Of a DNA stretch of 64,000 bases, positions 17,845 to 26,693 are shown one piece after another; the first letter of the stretch is position 1, and each line of letters opens with the position of its first letter. The DNA comes from Rubrimonas sp036770645 (GTDB taxonomy: Bacteria; Pseudomonadota; Alphaproteobacteria; Rhodobacterales; Rhodobacteraceae). Below the pieces are notes generated by a model. That model was not told the DNA's origin, made no database searches, and saw only the letters and a program-made list of their open reading frames with translations. A program made the position numbers and the translations under genes. The stretch lies in assembly GCA_036770645.1 (NCBI GenBank), contig DAIPIU010000006.1, positions 1 through 64,000 of the forward strand, read 5' to 3'.

Positions 17845-18579
17845 TCAGGGGCGGCCGAGGTCGCGCTTGAGCGCCCGCAATTCGCGCCGCAGCTCGGTCA
17901 GGCCGCGGTGCAGGTCGTCGATCTCGCGCCGGGTGGGCAGGGCGCGCGCCTCGCAATAGGCCTCGACATGGCGCATCTCGGCCTCGCGCAGCGCGAGCGC
18001 CGCCACCACCAGCGCGCGCTGCGAGGCGAGGAAGGCCTCGTCGGCGTGCAGGGCGTCGACCTCGGCCCGGGCCGCCTCGACCCAGGCCGCGTGCACGGTG
18101 TCGGGCCGCAGCGGCGCGTCGCGCGCCGTCATGCGGGCCAGCCGGGCATGGCAGCGCGACCAGGCGGCCGCCACCAGCGCGCGGTGCCGCGCCGCGGCCC
18201 CGCGCAGCGCCCGCCATTCCTGCCCGTCGCGCAGGGCCCCGCGGCCGAAATCCGCCAGTTCGCCCGGCGGCGGCCCGTCGACCAGCCGCCGCAGGGCCGG
18301 ATCCGGGGCCTCGACACCGCCATAGAGCCAGTGCCCGGGGTCGAGATAGCGCGCCAGCATGTCGGCCCCGAGCGCGCTGTCGGCCGCGGCGGCGGCGGCG
18401 CGGGCGCGCGCGGACCAAAGCGCGAAGGCCGCCTCGACCGCGCGCCAGGCGGCCTCGGCCTCCGCCTCGCCGCCCGCGCCGGTCAGGGCGTCGGCCGCGG
18501 CGCTCTGGGCCGCGGCCAGCCGCGACCAGCCGTCGAGCCACGCCTGCAGCAGCGCCGAGGCGCCCTCGCCCTCGCCCAT
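17845..18579 (-). CDS. phaE: Class III PHA synthase subunit PhaE (short form)
   Basis: A 244-residue, mostly alpha-helical cytoplasmic protein encoded directly upstream of class III phaC. Its C terminus (about residues 215-243), with ALPTRREIDDLHRGL then a Leu/Arg-rich helix, matches the conserved PhaE tail thought to contact PhaC. The N terminus has WLDGWSRL and DPGHWLYGG. Characterised PhaE proteins are about 350-360 residues, so this one lacks around 100, mostly from the middle. The position and tail make the call fairly firm although overall similarity may be low. Confidence 0.85.
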   Translation of the reverse strand: MGEGEGASALLQAWLDGWSRLAAAQSAAADALTGAGGEAEAEAAWRAVEAAFALWSARARAAAAAADSALGADMLARYLDPGHWLYGGVEAPDPALRRLVDGPPPGELADFGRGALRDGQEWRALRGAAARHRALVAAAWSRCHARLARMTARDAPLRPDTVHAAWVEAARAEVDALHADEAFLASQRALVVAALALREAEMRHVEAYCEARALPTRREIDDLHRGLTELRRELRALKRDLGRP

Positions 18580-18639
18580 CCCCGCGGTCTCTCCCTCCGG
18601 TCCGTTGTCGTCCGGGCCGGTCTGCGCCGGCCCTCCGCC

Positions 18640-19824
18640 TCAGGCCGCGACCGCCGCGACCGCCTCGACCAGCTTCGCCGTGCCCGCGGGCGTCAGCCCC
18701 GCGATGTTGATGCGGCTGTCGCCGATCATGTAGACGCCGTGGTCGGCCCGCAGGCGCTCGACCTGCGCAGGGGTCAGCCCCAGCAGCGAGAACATGCCCC
18801 GGTGCCGGGCCACGAAATCGAAATCGCCGGCGTTGGTGCGCGCGCGCAGCGCCTCGGCCAGCCCCGCCCGCAGCGCCAGCATGCGAAGGCGCATGCCCTC
18901 GAGCTCGGCCTCCCAGTCGGCGCGCAGTTCGGCGTCCTCGAGCACCATGCGCACCACGGCGGCCCCGTGGTCGGGCGGCATCGACCACAGCACCCGCGCC
19001 GCGGCCTTCATGTGCTCGAGCGCCATGTCGGCCTCGGCCGGCGTGGCCGCCAGCGCGAAGGCGCAGCCGACCCGGTCGCGGTAGATGGCGAAGTTCTTCG
19101 AGCAGGACGCGGCCACCAGCATCTCGGGCACCGCGGCGGCGAGGATGCGCAGCCCCTCCGCATCCGCCGCCAGCCCGTCGCCGAAGCCCTGATAGGCGAT
19201 GTCGACGAAGGGGACGAAGCCCTGCGCCAGCGCCATGGCCGCGATCTCGCGCCATTGCGCGGGGGCGAGGTTCGCGCCGGTCGGGTTGTGGCAGCAGCCG
19301 TGCAGCACCACGAGGTCGCCGGGGCCGGCGGCGCGCAGCGCGGCGCGCATCGCCTCGAAATCGACCGCCCCGCTGGCGGCATCGAAATAGGGGTAGCTGC
19401 GGGTGGCGAGGCCCGCCGCCGCCATCACCCCGGCATGGTTGGGCCAGGTGGGCGTCGACAGCCAGACGCAGGCCCCGGGCCGGCTGCGGGCCGCGAGGTC
19501 GGCCAGCAGGCGCAGCGCCCCGGTGCCGCCCGGGGCCTGGGCCGCGCGCAGGCGGTCGGCCGGGAAGCCGGCGCCGAACAGCAGCCCGGCCATGGCGCGG
19601 CCGAAGCCCTCGTCGCCGGCCGGGCCGAGATAGGTCTTGCTGGCCTGCGACGCCAGCAGCCGCCCCTCGGCCTGCCTGACCGCGCGCATCACCGGGGTCG
19701 CGCCGGTCTCGTCCTTGTAGACGCCCACGCCGAGGTCGAGCTTGTCGGCCCGCGGATCGGCCCGGAAGGCGACCGACAGGGCCAGGATCTTGTCCGGCGG
19801 CGGGGAGGCGAGCGTCTCGAACAT
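18640..19824 (-). CDS. Aromatic amino acid / aspartate aminotransferase (class I)
   Basis: A 394-residue PLP enzyme of the AspC/TyrB type that exchanges amino groups between aspartate or aromatic amino acids and 2-oxoglutarate. The N terminus LASPPPDKILALSVAFRADP and the motif LDLGVGVYKDETGATPVMRA are family signatures. PLP-binding Lys243 lies in SCSKNFAIYRDRVG. HGCCHNPTGANL forms the cofactor pocket, and SRINIAG near the C terminus holds the substrate carboxylate Arg. Its stop is 60 bp from the phaE start on the same strand; a link to PHA synthesis is not evident. Confidence 0.93.
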   Translation of the reverse strand: MFETLASPPPDKILALSVAFRADPRADKLDLGVGVYKDETGATPVMRAVRQAEGRLLASQASKTYLGPAGDEGFGRAMAGLLFGAGFPADRLRAAQAPGGTGALRLLADLAARSRPGACVWLSTPTWPNHAGVMAAAGLATRSYPYFDAASGAVDFEAMRAALRAAGPGDLVVLHGCCHNPTGANLAPAQWREIAAMALAQGFVPFVDIAYQGFGDGLAADAEGLRILAAAVPEMLVAASCSKNFAIYRDRVGCAFALAATPAEADMALEHMKAAARVLWSMPPDHGAAVVRMVLEDAELRADWEAELEGMRLRMLALRAGLAEALRARTNAGDFDFVARHRGMFSLLGLTPAQVERLRADHGVYMIGDSRINIAGLTPAGTAKLVEAVAAVAA

Positions 19825-20005
19825 CGGGCGGGCTCCTCTCTGGCCGCGATTCGGGCGCGGCGCCGGCCGTTATACGCCTTTCGGTGCGGGGCGCAGGGGG
19901 GGGCGCGCGGCGGCGCTTGCCCCGTGGCGCGCGCGCCGCCATGACGGGGCGCGCCGCCCCAGCGGCCCGCGCCCGCGCCGCCACCGTCCGACAGGCCCCG
20001 CCCCG

Positions 20006-21088
20006 ATGCAAGCCGACCCGCCCCGCACCGCCGCCCCCGCCCTGCGCGCCGGCCTCGCGACCTTCGGCATCGGCGCCGCGGGGGCGTTGGCCGCGCTGGC
20101 GCTGGGCGCGCCGCTGCCCTGGCTGCTGGGGCCGCTGCTGGCCGTCGCGGCCGCCGCCGCCGCGGGGCTGCGGCCGTTCGGGGACGCGCTGGCCTTTCCC
20201 CAGCGCCTGCGCGAGGCGTTCATTCCGGTGATCGGCGTGCTGATCGGCGGGGCCTTCACGCCGGAGGTGCTGGCGGCGATCCCCGGCTGGTGGCCGGCGC
20301 TGCTGGCGGCGGCCCTGTTCGTGCCGGCGGCGCATGCGCTGGGCTATCTCGTCTACCGCCATGCGGGCGGCCATCCGCCGGCGACGGCCTTCCACGCCGC
20401 CATGCCCGGGGGGCTGATGGAGGCGATCGAGATGGCGGGCGAGCGCGGTGCCGACGTGGCGACGGTCACGGCGCTTCAGTTCGCGCGCATCGCGCTGGTC
20501 GTGACCGCGCTGCCGCTGCTGTTCTCGGTCGCCGAGGGGCGGGCGCTGGGCAGCGCCGCCGGGGCGCGGCTGGAGGCGGGCGCGCTGGGGCCGGCGGACG
20601 CGGTGATCCTGACGCTGGCGGGCCTGGGCGGCGCCTGGGCCGCGCGCCGCGCGCGCCTGCCGGCGGGCCAGATCCTCGGGCCGGTGCTCGCCAGCGCCGC
20701 GGTCCATGGCGCGGGCTGGACCGACGCCGCCCCGCCGGGCTGGCTGGTGGCGCTGGCGCAGCTGGTGGTCGGCGTGTCGCTGGGCCTGCGCTTCCGGGGC
20801 TTCGGCGGCGCGGCGCTGCGCGGACTGCTGGCGTGCTCGGCGCTGGCGGTGGCGGCAATGCTGGCGCTGGGGGCGGCGATGGCGGCGGGGCTGGCCGCGC
20901 TCGGCCTCGCGCCGCTGCCGGTGGGGATGCTGGCGCTCGCGCCCGGCGGCGTGGTCGAGATGGGCCTCATCGCCCTGTCGCTGGAGGCGAGCCCCCTGTT
21001 CGTGACCGCCTGCCACCTCGCGCGCATCGTCGCGGCCGTCGTCGCGGGCGTCGCGGGCTGGGCGCTGGCGCGGCCGCGCGACGGCTGA
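20006..21088 (+). CDS. AbrB-family membrane protein (putative monooxygenase/AidB regulator family)
   Basis: A 360-residue inner-membrane protein with about ten hydrophobic segments arranged as two similar halves. Each half contains the family pattern (PWLLGPLLA near residue 35 and LPAGQILGPVLASA near 215), and FHAAMPGGLMEAIEMAGERGAD is characteristic of AbrB (PF05145). The E. coli member is called a regulator of aidB, but the family looks like transporters and the true substrate is unknown. The ATG at 20006 was chosen from the family-like N terminus. It is divergent from the aminotransferase. Confidence 0.85.
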   Translation: MQADPPRTAAPALRAGLATFGIGAAGALAALALGAPLPWLLGPLLAVAAAAAAGLRPFGDALAFPQRLREAFIPVIGVLIGGAFTPEVLAAIPGWWPALLAAALFVPAAHALGYLVYRHAGGHPPATAFHAAMPGGLMEAIEMAGERGADVATVTALQFARIALVVTALPLLFSVAEGRALGSAAGARLEAGALGPADAVILTLAGLGGAWAARRARLPAGQILGPVLASAAVHGAGWTDAAPPGWLVALAQLVVGVSLGLRFRGFGGAALRGLLACSALAVAAMLALGAAMAAGLAALGLAPLPVGMLALAPGGVVEMGLIALSLEASPLFVTACHLARIVAAVVAGVAGWALARPRDG

Positions 21089-21321
21089 GGGGCGCTCGGG
21101 GCGTTTAGCCGCAGCGGAATCCGTTCTGTGAGTGGCGCGGAACCACGCATTTTGTGAAACTTAATTGCGCGTGCGGCGCATCGAGACTAACGGTCCACCG
21201 CGGGAGCCGTCGTCGCGCGTGCTGGACGGCTGTCACGCGGCACCGGAGAACCGGGCGGCTTCGGACACAGGACAGGGCCGCGGCGGCGAGGCGCGCACGC
21301 GGTTCATGGGGGAAAGGCGCG

Positions 21322-21582
21322 ATGCAAAAAGACACGAGCGGCGATGCGTACTGGAAGGCGAACATGAGCCTTGTCCGGATCTGCCTGATCATCTGGTTCC
21401 TCGGCTCCTTCGGGATGGGGATCCTCCTGCGGCCGATGCTGCAGGGCGTCTCGATCGGCGGGGCCGATCTGGGCTTCTGGATGGCGCAGCAGGGTTCGAT
21501 CTACATCTTCATGGTCCTGATCTTCTTCTACGCGTGGCGTATGAACCAGATCGACAAGGAATTCGGCGTCGACGAAGAGTGA
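21322..21582 (+). CDS. DUF4212 protein, putative small subunit of sodium:solute symporter
   Basis: An 86-residue protein with two transmembrane segments (about residues 17-37 and 52-72) and a charged C terminus (RMNQIDKEFGVDEE). The first part, DAYWKANMSLVRICLIIWFLG, is the DUF4212 signature. In known genomes this small protein is encoded directly before an SSS-family carrier, as here (30 bp), and is treated as its small subunit. The start ATG at 21322 is preceded by GGGGGAAAGG. The 233-bp upstream region contains an A/T-rich stretch (21149-21166) that may be the promoter. Confidence 0.9.
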   Translation: MQKDTSGDAYWKANMSLVRICLIIWFLGSFGMGILLRPMLQGVSIGGADLGFWMAQQGSIYIFMVLIFFYAWRMNQIDKEFGVDEE

Positions 21583-21612
21583 CGGCTCGGGTCTAGAAAG
21601 CAGGAAACGACG

Positions 21613-23379
21613 ATGGATCAATTTACGCTCAACCTGCTGGTGGTGGGCGCGAGCTTCGCGCTCTACATCGGCATCGCGATCTGGGCGCGCGCCGGCTCGA
21701 CCGCGGAGTTCTACGCGGCGAGCCAGGGCGTCCACCCTGTCACCAACGGCATGGCGACCGCGGCCGACTGGATGTCGGCGGCCTCCTTCATCTCGATGGC
21801 CGGCCTCATCGCCTTCACGGGCTACAACAACAGCTCGTTCCTCATGGGCTGGACCGGCGGCTACGTGCTGATGGCGCTGCTGCTCGCGCCCTACCTGCGC
21901 AAGTTCGGCAAGTTCACGGTGCCCGAATTCGTCGGCGACCGCTTCTATTCGATGACCGCGCGCATGGTGGCGGTGGTCTGCCTCCTCGTGATCTCGATCA
22001 CCTACGTGATCGGCCAGATGACCGGGGCGGGCGTCGCGTTCTCGCGCTTCCTCGAGGTCGACGTCACGACCGGCCTGTTCATCGCCTCGGCCGTGGTGTT
22101 CTGCTACGCGGTGCTCGGCGGCATGAAGGGCATCACCTACACGCAGGTCGCCCAGTACGTCGTGCTGATCACCGCCTACACCATCCCGGCGGTGTTCATC
22201 TCGCTGAACCTGACCGGCACGCCGATCCCGCAGCTGGGCCTGATCGGCACCCACACCGAAAGCGGCGCGCCCCTGCTGGGCAAGCTGGACGAGCTGGTGA
22301 CCGACCTCGGCTTCAACGCCTACACGTCGGGCTCGAGCCCGTGGCTGATGGCGCTGTTCACCATGTCGCTGATGATCGGCACCGCGGGCCTGCCGCACGT
22401 CATCATCCGCTTCTTCACCGTGCCCAAGGTCGCCGACGCGCGCTGGTCTGCCGGCTGGGCGCTGGTGTTCATCGCCCTGCTCTACACCGTCGCCCCCGCC
22501 GTCGGCGCGATGGCGCGGCTCAACATCATGACGACGATCTACCCCGACGGCACCTCGGCAGAGGCCCTCGCCTACGACGAGCGTCCCGACTGGATGCGCA
22601 ACTGGGAACGGACCGGCCTGCTGAAGTTCGAGGACAAGAACGCCGACGGCCGCATCCAGTACTACAATCAGGCCAACGCCGGCTTCGCCGCCACGGCGAC
22701 CGAGCGGGGCTGGGCCGGCAACGAGCTGACCATCAACCCCGACATCCTCGTGCTCGCGAACCCCGAGATCGCGCGGCTGCCGGGCTGGGTGATCGCGCTG
22801 ATCGCGGCGGGCGGCCTCGCCGCGGCGCTGTCGACGGCGGCCGGCCTGCTGCTCGCCATCTCCTCGGCCATCAGCCACGACCTCATCAAGTCGGCGCTGA
22901 ATCCGAACATCTCGGAGCAGGGCGAGCTTCTGTGGGCGCGCATCTCGATGGCGGGCGCGATCGTGCTGGCCACCTATCTGGGCCTCAACCCGCCGGGCTT
23001 CGCGGCGCAGGTGGTGGCGCTCGCCTTCGGTCTCGCCGCGGCGACGCTGTTCCCGACGCTGATGATGGGCATCTTCTCGAAGCGGGTGAACTCGGCCGGC
23101 GCGATCACCGGCATGCTGGTCGGCCTCGTCGCAACCTCGGTCTACCTGTTCACCTACCTCGGCTGGTTCTTCATCCCCGGCACCAACATGCTGCCGAACA
23201 ACGCCGACAACTGGCTGTTCGGCATCCCGCCGACTCATTTCGGGCCGATCGGGGCGCTGCTGAACTTCGCGGCCGCCTACCTGGTGTCGAACGCCACCGA
23301 GGAGCCTCCGCAGGAGGTGCAGGATCTCGTCGAGAGCGTGCGCATCCCCCGCGGGGCCGGCGTCGCCGTCGACCACTGA
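21613..23379 (+). CDS. Sodium:solute symporter, VC_2705/ActP-like (acetate-type)
   Basis: A 588-residue SSS-family carrier with about 13 transmembrane segments. It begins DQFTLNLLVVGASFALYIGIAIWARAG and carries the signatures GMATAADWMSAASFISMAGL and GGLAAALSTAAGLLLAISSA. A loop of about 80 residues (TSAEALAYDERPDWMRNWE and following) is typical of the VC_2705 subgroup next to DUF4212. Acetate or another short carboxylate is the probable substrate by analogy with ActP. It forms an operon with the DUF4212 gene and ends at a strong terminator, with the DUF294 regulator gene beyond it. Confidence 0.93.
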   Translation: MDQFTLNLLVVGASFALYIGIAIWARAGSTAEFYAASQGVHPVTNGMATAADWMSAASFISMAGLIAFTGYNNSSFLMGWTGGYVLMALLLAPYLRKFGKFTVPEFVGDRFYSMTARMVAVVCLLVISITYVIGQMTGAGVAFSRFLEVDVTTGLFIASAVVFCYAVLGGMKGITYTQVAQYVVLITAYTIPAVFISLNLTGTPIPQLGLIGTHTESGAPLLGKLDELVTDLGFNAYTSGSSPWLMALFTMSLMIGTAGLPHVIIRFFTVPKVADARWSAGWALVFIALLYTVAPAVGAMARLNIMTTIYPDGTSAEALAYDERPDWMRNWERTGLLKFEDKNADGRIQYYNQANAGFAATATERGWAGNELTINPDILVLANPEIARLPGWVIALIAAGGLAAALSTAAGLLLAISSAISHDLIKSALNPNISEQGELLWARISMAGAIVLATYLGLNPPGFAAQVVALAFGLAAATLFPTLMMGIFSKRVNSAGAITGMLVGLVATSVYLFTYLGWFFIPGTNMLPNNADNWLFGIPPTHFGPIGALLNFAAAYLVSNATEEPPQEVQDLVESVRIPRGAGVAVDH

Positions 23380-23403
23380 CCGCCGCCTGACCGCGGCCAT
23401 CGC

Positions 23404-23430
23404 GGCGGGCCCCCCGGGGCCCGCCGTTTT
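23404..23430 (+). terminator. Rho-independent terminator after the symporter operon
   Basis: A perfect inverted repeat ggcgggcccc (23404-23413), CC, ggggcccgcc (23416-23425), followed by GTTTT on the plus strand. It lies 25 bp after the symporter stop. Confidence 0.85.
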
Positions 23431-23493
23431 CATCTGGCGGGCCCCGCGGCGGGCCCTGACCGGTACCCGACCCCCGGCACCGAGAGGCGCGCC

Positions 23494-25344
23494 ATGGCCG
23501 ATCCCGCCGACCCCGCTGCCGAACGCTTCCGCGTCCGCGCGGCCGAAATCCCCCCCTTCGACCTGCTGCCGCCCGATGCGCTGCGCGATGCGGCCGCCGA
23601 CGTGCGGCGCATCGGCCTCGGCGACGGCGCGCGCGTGTTCGCCGGCGGCGAGGCCGTCGAGGGCCTTTACCTCGTGGACACCGGCGGCGTGGACATCCTG
23701 TCGGCGCAGGGCGTGCTGCTGTCGCATCTGGGCGCCGGCGAGCTGTTCGGCGAGCGCGGGCTGCTGCGCGACGGCGTCGCCCCGAACGACGCCGTTGCCC
23801 GGGGACCGACGGCGCTCTACATGTTGCACCGCACAACATTCAAGCGCCTCATGTCCGAACACCGAGACTTCGCCGCCTTCTTCGACCGGTCCCGCCCCGC
23901 GGAGGGCGATCCCACCCCCGCGCCGTCGCAGTTGATCTCGACCCGCGTGGCCGACCTCATGGGCGCCGATCCGCCCACCGTCGAGGCCGGCGCCACGGTG
24001 CGGGAGGCCGCGCAGCTGATGCGCGACCGCGACGTGTCGTGCCTGGGCGTGACCGAGGACGGGCGGCTGGTGGGCATCCTGACCGGCGGCGACCTCGCCG
24101 ACCGGATCATCGCCGAGGCGCTGGGGACCGACACGCCGGTGCGCGTGGCGATGACGCCGAACCCGAGCACGCTCGACCCGGGCGCGCTTGGCTTCGACGC
24201 GCTGCTGACGATGACCGAGCGCGGCTTCGACCATCTGCCGGTGGTCGAGGGCGGGCGGCTTGTGGGCATGCTGACCTCCGCCTCGCTGGTGCGGCGCGAG
24301 GCCGTGTCGGCCGCCTTCCTCGTGGCCGACATCGCCAAGAAGTCGCGGTTCGAGGATTTCGCCGAGATCACCGCCCGCATCCCCAAGCTGCTGGCGCAGC
24401 TCGTCGGCGCGGGCGTCGCGCCCTACGACGTGGGCCGCATCATCACCGGCGTCTCGGACGCGCTGACCCGCCGCCTGCTGACGCTGGCGGAAAGGCGGCT
24501 CGGCCCGGCCCCGGTGCCCTGGCTGTGGGCCGCCTGCGGCAGCCAGGGGCGGCGCGAGCAGACCGGCGTGTCGGACCAGGACAACTGCCTGATCCTCGAC
24601 GACGCCTACGACGCGGCCGAGCACGGCGCGTATTTCCGGGACATGGCGAAGTACGTCTCGGACGGCCTGGACGCGGCGGGCTATTTCTACTGTCCCGGCG
24701 ACATGATGGCGACCGCGGATCGCTGGCGGCAGCCGGCGCGGGTCTGGCGCGGTTATTTCGCCAAGTGGATCAACCAGCCGGACAACGAGGCGCAGATGCT
24801 GGCCTCGGTCATGTTCGACCTGCGCGCCATCGCCGGCGCCGACGGCCTTTTCGCCGGGCTGCAGGAGGAGACGCTGAAGAAGGCGCGCGCCAACTCGATC
24901 TTCCGCGCGCACATGGTCTCGAACTCGCTGAAGCACCAGCCGCCGCTGGGGCTGTTCCGCGGCTTCGCCCTCATCCGGTCGGGCGAGCACAAGGACCGCA
25001 TCGACCTCAAGCACGCCGGCGTGGTGCCGATCGTCGATCTCGGGCGCGTCTACGCCCTGATGGGCGGGCTGACCGTGGTCAACACCCGCGACCGGCTCGA
25101 GGCCGCGCGCGACGCGAAGGTGGTCTCGGAGTCGGGCGTCAAGGATCTGCTCGACGCCTACGACCTGATCGCGAGGATGCGGCTCGAGCACCAGGCGCGG
25201 CTGATCCGCGAAGGGCGCAAGCCAGACAACTTCATGGCGCCGGGCCTGCTGTCCGAGCTCGAGCGCAATCACCTCAAGGATGCCTTCGTCGTGGTCAAGA
25301 CCATGCAGTCCGCCGCCTCGCACAGCCACGGCATGGGCGGCTGA
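23494..25344 (+). CDS. cNMP-binding/CBS/DUF294 nucleotidyltransferase-like regulator
   Basis: A 616-residue soluble protein. Domains in order: cyclic-nucleotide-binding-like fold (about 20-130, GGEAVEGLYLVDTGGVDIL, GAGELFGERGLL), two CBS motifs (about 148-275, TVREAAQLMRDRDVSCLGV and FDHLPVVEGGRLVGMLTSASL), a DUF294 nucleotidyltransferase-like domain with GSQGRREQTGVSDQDN (349-364), and the DUF294 C-terminal domain (about 430-600). The GS...D-x-D pattern resembles GlnD-type nucleotidyltransferases, so protein or small-molecule nucleotidylation is possible but unproven. This family is repeatedly found beside DUF4212/SSS carriers and may regulate the symporter. Confidence 0.92.
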   Translation: MADPADPAAERFRVRAAEIPPFDLLPPDALRDAAADVRRIGLGDGARVFAGGEAVEGLYLVDTGGVDILSAQGVLLSHLGAGELFGERGLLRDGVAPNDAVARGPTALYMLHRTTFKRLMSEHRDFAAFFDRSRPAEGDPTPAPSQLISTRVADLMGADPPTVEAGATVREAAQLMRDRDVSCLGVTEDGRLVGILTGGDLADRIIAEALGTDTPVRVAMTPNPSTLDPGALGFDALLTMTERGFDHLPVVEGGRLVGMLTSASLVRREAVSAAFLVADIAKKSRFEDFAEITARIPKLLAQLVGAGVAPYDVGRIITGVSDALTRRLLTLAERRLGPAPVPWLWAACGSQGRREQTGVSDQDNCLILDDAYDAAEHGAYFRDMAKYVSDGLDAAGYFYCPGDMMATADRWRQPARVWRGYFAKWINQPDNEAQMLASVMFDLRAIAGADGLFAGLQEETLKKARANSIFRAHMVSNSLKHQPPLGLFRGFALIRSGEHKDRIDLKHAGVVPIVDLGRVYALMGGLTVVNTRDRLEAARDAKVVSESGVKDLLDAYDLIARMRLEHQARLIREGRKPDNFMAPGLLSELERNHLKDAFVVVKTMQSAASHSHGMGG

Positions 25345-25350
25345 CCGCGC

Positions 25351-25875
25351 ATGGCCTTCGTCCTCGTCGGCGCGGTCGCCGTCGCCGTTTTCGCCGCCTG
25401 CGTCGCCTTCATCGTGCAGCGCACCTTCCGCCTCAACGCGCGCTGGATCATCCCGGCCTCGGCCGGGGCGGGGATGCTCGGCTTCACGATCTACAACGAC
25501 TATTCGTGGTTTGGTCGCACGGCCGGCGGCCTGCCGCCGAGCGTCCGCGTGACGGCCACGGGCGAGCGCTCGACGGCGATCCAGCCCTGGAGCCTCGCCA
25601 TCCCCGTGACCGTTCGCTTCACCGCGGTGGACCTCGGTTCGCTTCAGGTCAGGGAATCCGAGCCCGTGTTGCGCCGCGCGCCGGTGCACCTGGTAGGCCG
25701 GTTCCAGCCCACCTTCACCAGCCGGCAGCTGTTCGATTGCGCGACGAACCGCCAGGCCGACGCGGACGGCGCGGATGCCGGGCCCGACGGTCTGCCGCCG
25801 CCGCAGGCCTGGGTTGCCGTGCCCGCCACGGACCCGCTGCTGCGCGCCGTCTGCGACGCGCCCGCGCCCGGTTGA
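25351..25875 (+). CDS. Hypothetical single-pass membrane protein
   Basis: A 174-residue protein I do not recognise. One N-terminal transmembrane segment (about 3-24), a possible second hydrophobic stretch at about 32-46 (WIIPASAGAGMLGF), then a domain that should be extracytoplasmic. That domain contains two cysteines (in LFDCATN and AVCDAP) that could form a disulfide. It starts 6 bp after the DUF294 gene and is probably in the same operon, so it may be linked to that regulator or the acetate carrier; this is only inferred from position. Confidence 0.7.
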   Translation: MAFVLVGAVAVAVFAACVAFIVQRTFRLNARWIIPASAGAGMLGFTIYNDYSWFGRTAGGLPPSVRVTATGERSTAIQPWSLAIPVTVRFTAVDLGSLQVRESEPVLRRAPVHLVGRFQPTFTSRQLFDCATNRQADADGADAGPDGLPPPQAWVAVPATDPLLRAVCDAPAPG

Positions 25876-25938
25876 CGGGGCCACGCCGGGCCGCCGCCGC
25901 CATGCGGGGGACGGCGCGGCCATCCCGGCGCGCGTCCT

Positions 25939-26568
25939 TCAGAACAGCGCCTGCGCGCCCGCGAGCACGAGCTCCGCCACCAGCACCGTGATGACGATCG
26001 AGGCGGCGCCGACGCAGAGCCCCGCCATCAGCACGATGCCGTCGCGCTCGATGAGGCCGATCGAGGAGAGCAGCAACGCGGTCGCCGGCACGAACCCGCT
26101 GCCCGGCATCGGCAGGAACAGCGCGAAGGCGACCGTGAACAGCATCGCGCCCAGGATCCGTTCGGTGTCCGGGCGGAACAGCCAGGGCAGCCGCGGGCGC
26201 AGCGCGCGCTCGATGGGGCCGATGATCGGACGGAAGCGCAGCACGACGCGCTGGAAGCCGCGGCGGCTGACCATGCGGCGCGTCATGAAGCCCGGCAGGC
26301 GGACGGCGCGGTAGCCCAGCGCCATCTGCGCCGTCACGAACAGCAGCGGCGTCGCGGTGATCAGGGTCGAGCCGACCGGCATCGGCACCATGTTCACCAG
26401 CGCGAAGATCAGCATCGTCCAGCCGAAGGACCGGTCGCCGAGGCCGAGGATCATGTCGCCGACCGAGATCGAGTCGGGGTCCTGCCTGCGGCCCGCGGCG
26501 CGCAACAGCACGCGCGACACCCGCTTTCGGGCGGGTCTGGGCGCGGGGTCCCCGGGGCGGTGCAGCAT
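25939..26568 (-). CDS. ExoD-family exopolysaccharide synthesis protein
   Basis: A 209-residue membrane protein of the ExoD family. Family patterns are SISVGDMILGLGDRSFGWTM, then ALVNMVPMPVGSTLITATPL, and LGAMLFTVAFALFLPMPGSG. Four to five hydrophobic segments are present. ExoD affects exopolysaccharide production and alkali tolerance in rhizobia, but its biochemical role is unknown. The ATG at 26568 was chosen because it precedes the conserved region with a short basic leader. It is 125 bp downstream of mrp on the same strand. Confidence 0.85.
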   Translation of the reverse strand: MLHRPGDPAPRPARKRVSRVLLRAAGRRQDPDSISVGDMILGLGDRSFGWTMLIFALVNMVPMPVGSTLITATPLLFVTAQMALGYRAVRLPGFMTRRMVSRRGFQRVVLRFRPIIGPIERALRPRLPWLFRPDTERILGAMLFTVAFALFLPMPGSGFVPATALLLSSIGLIERDGIVLMAGLCVGAASIVITVLVAELVLAGAQALF

Positions 26569-26693
26569 CGGGCCTGTCGTCCACGGGGCGTCCGGCCCGG
26601 ACCGCCCGGGCCGCCGACGCGCTGCCTTCAGTATAGGCGCCCCGCGGGCCCGCCGCGAGGGCGACGCCCGCCTTCGGCGTCGCAGGGGGCGCG

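Noticed and set aside
17822..21016. A 1,064-codon open frame on the minus strand
   Set aside because: It crosses phaE, the aminotransferase and the opposite-strand AbrB gene in another frame and has a low-complexity translation.
21304..25923. A 1,539-codon open frame on the minus strand
   Set aside because: It is antisense to the DUF4212, SSS and DUF294 genes, its translation is Arg/His/Gln-rich with no domain pattern, and such long antisense frames are expected at this GC content.
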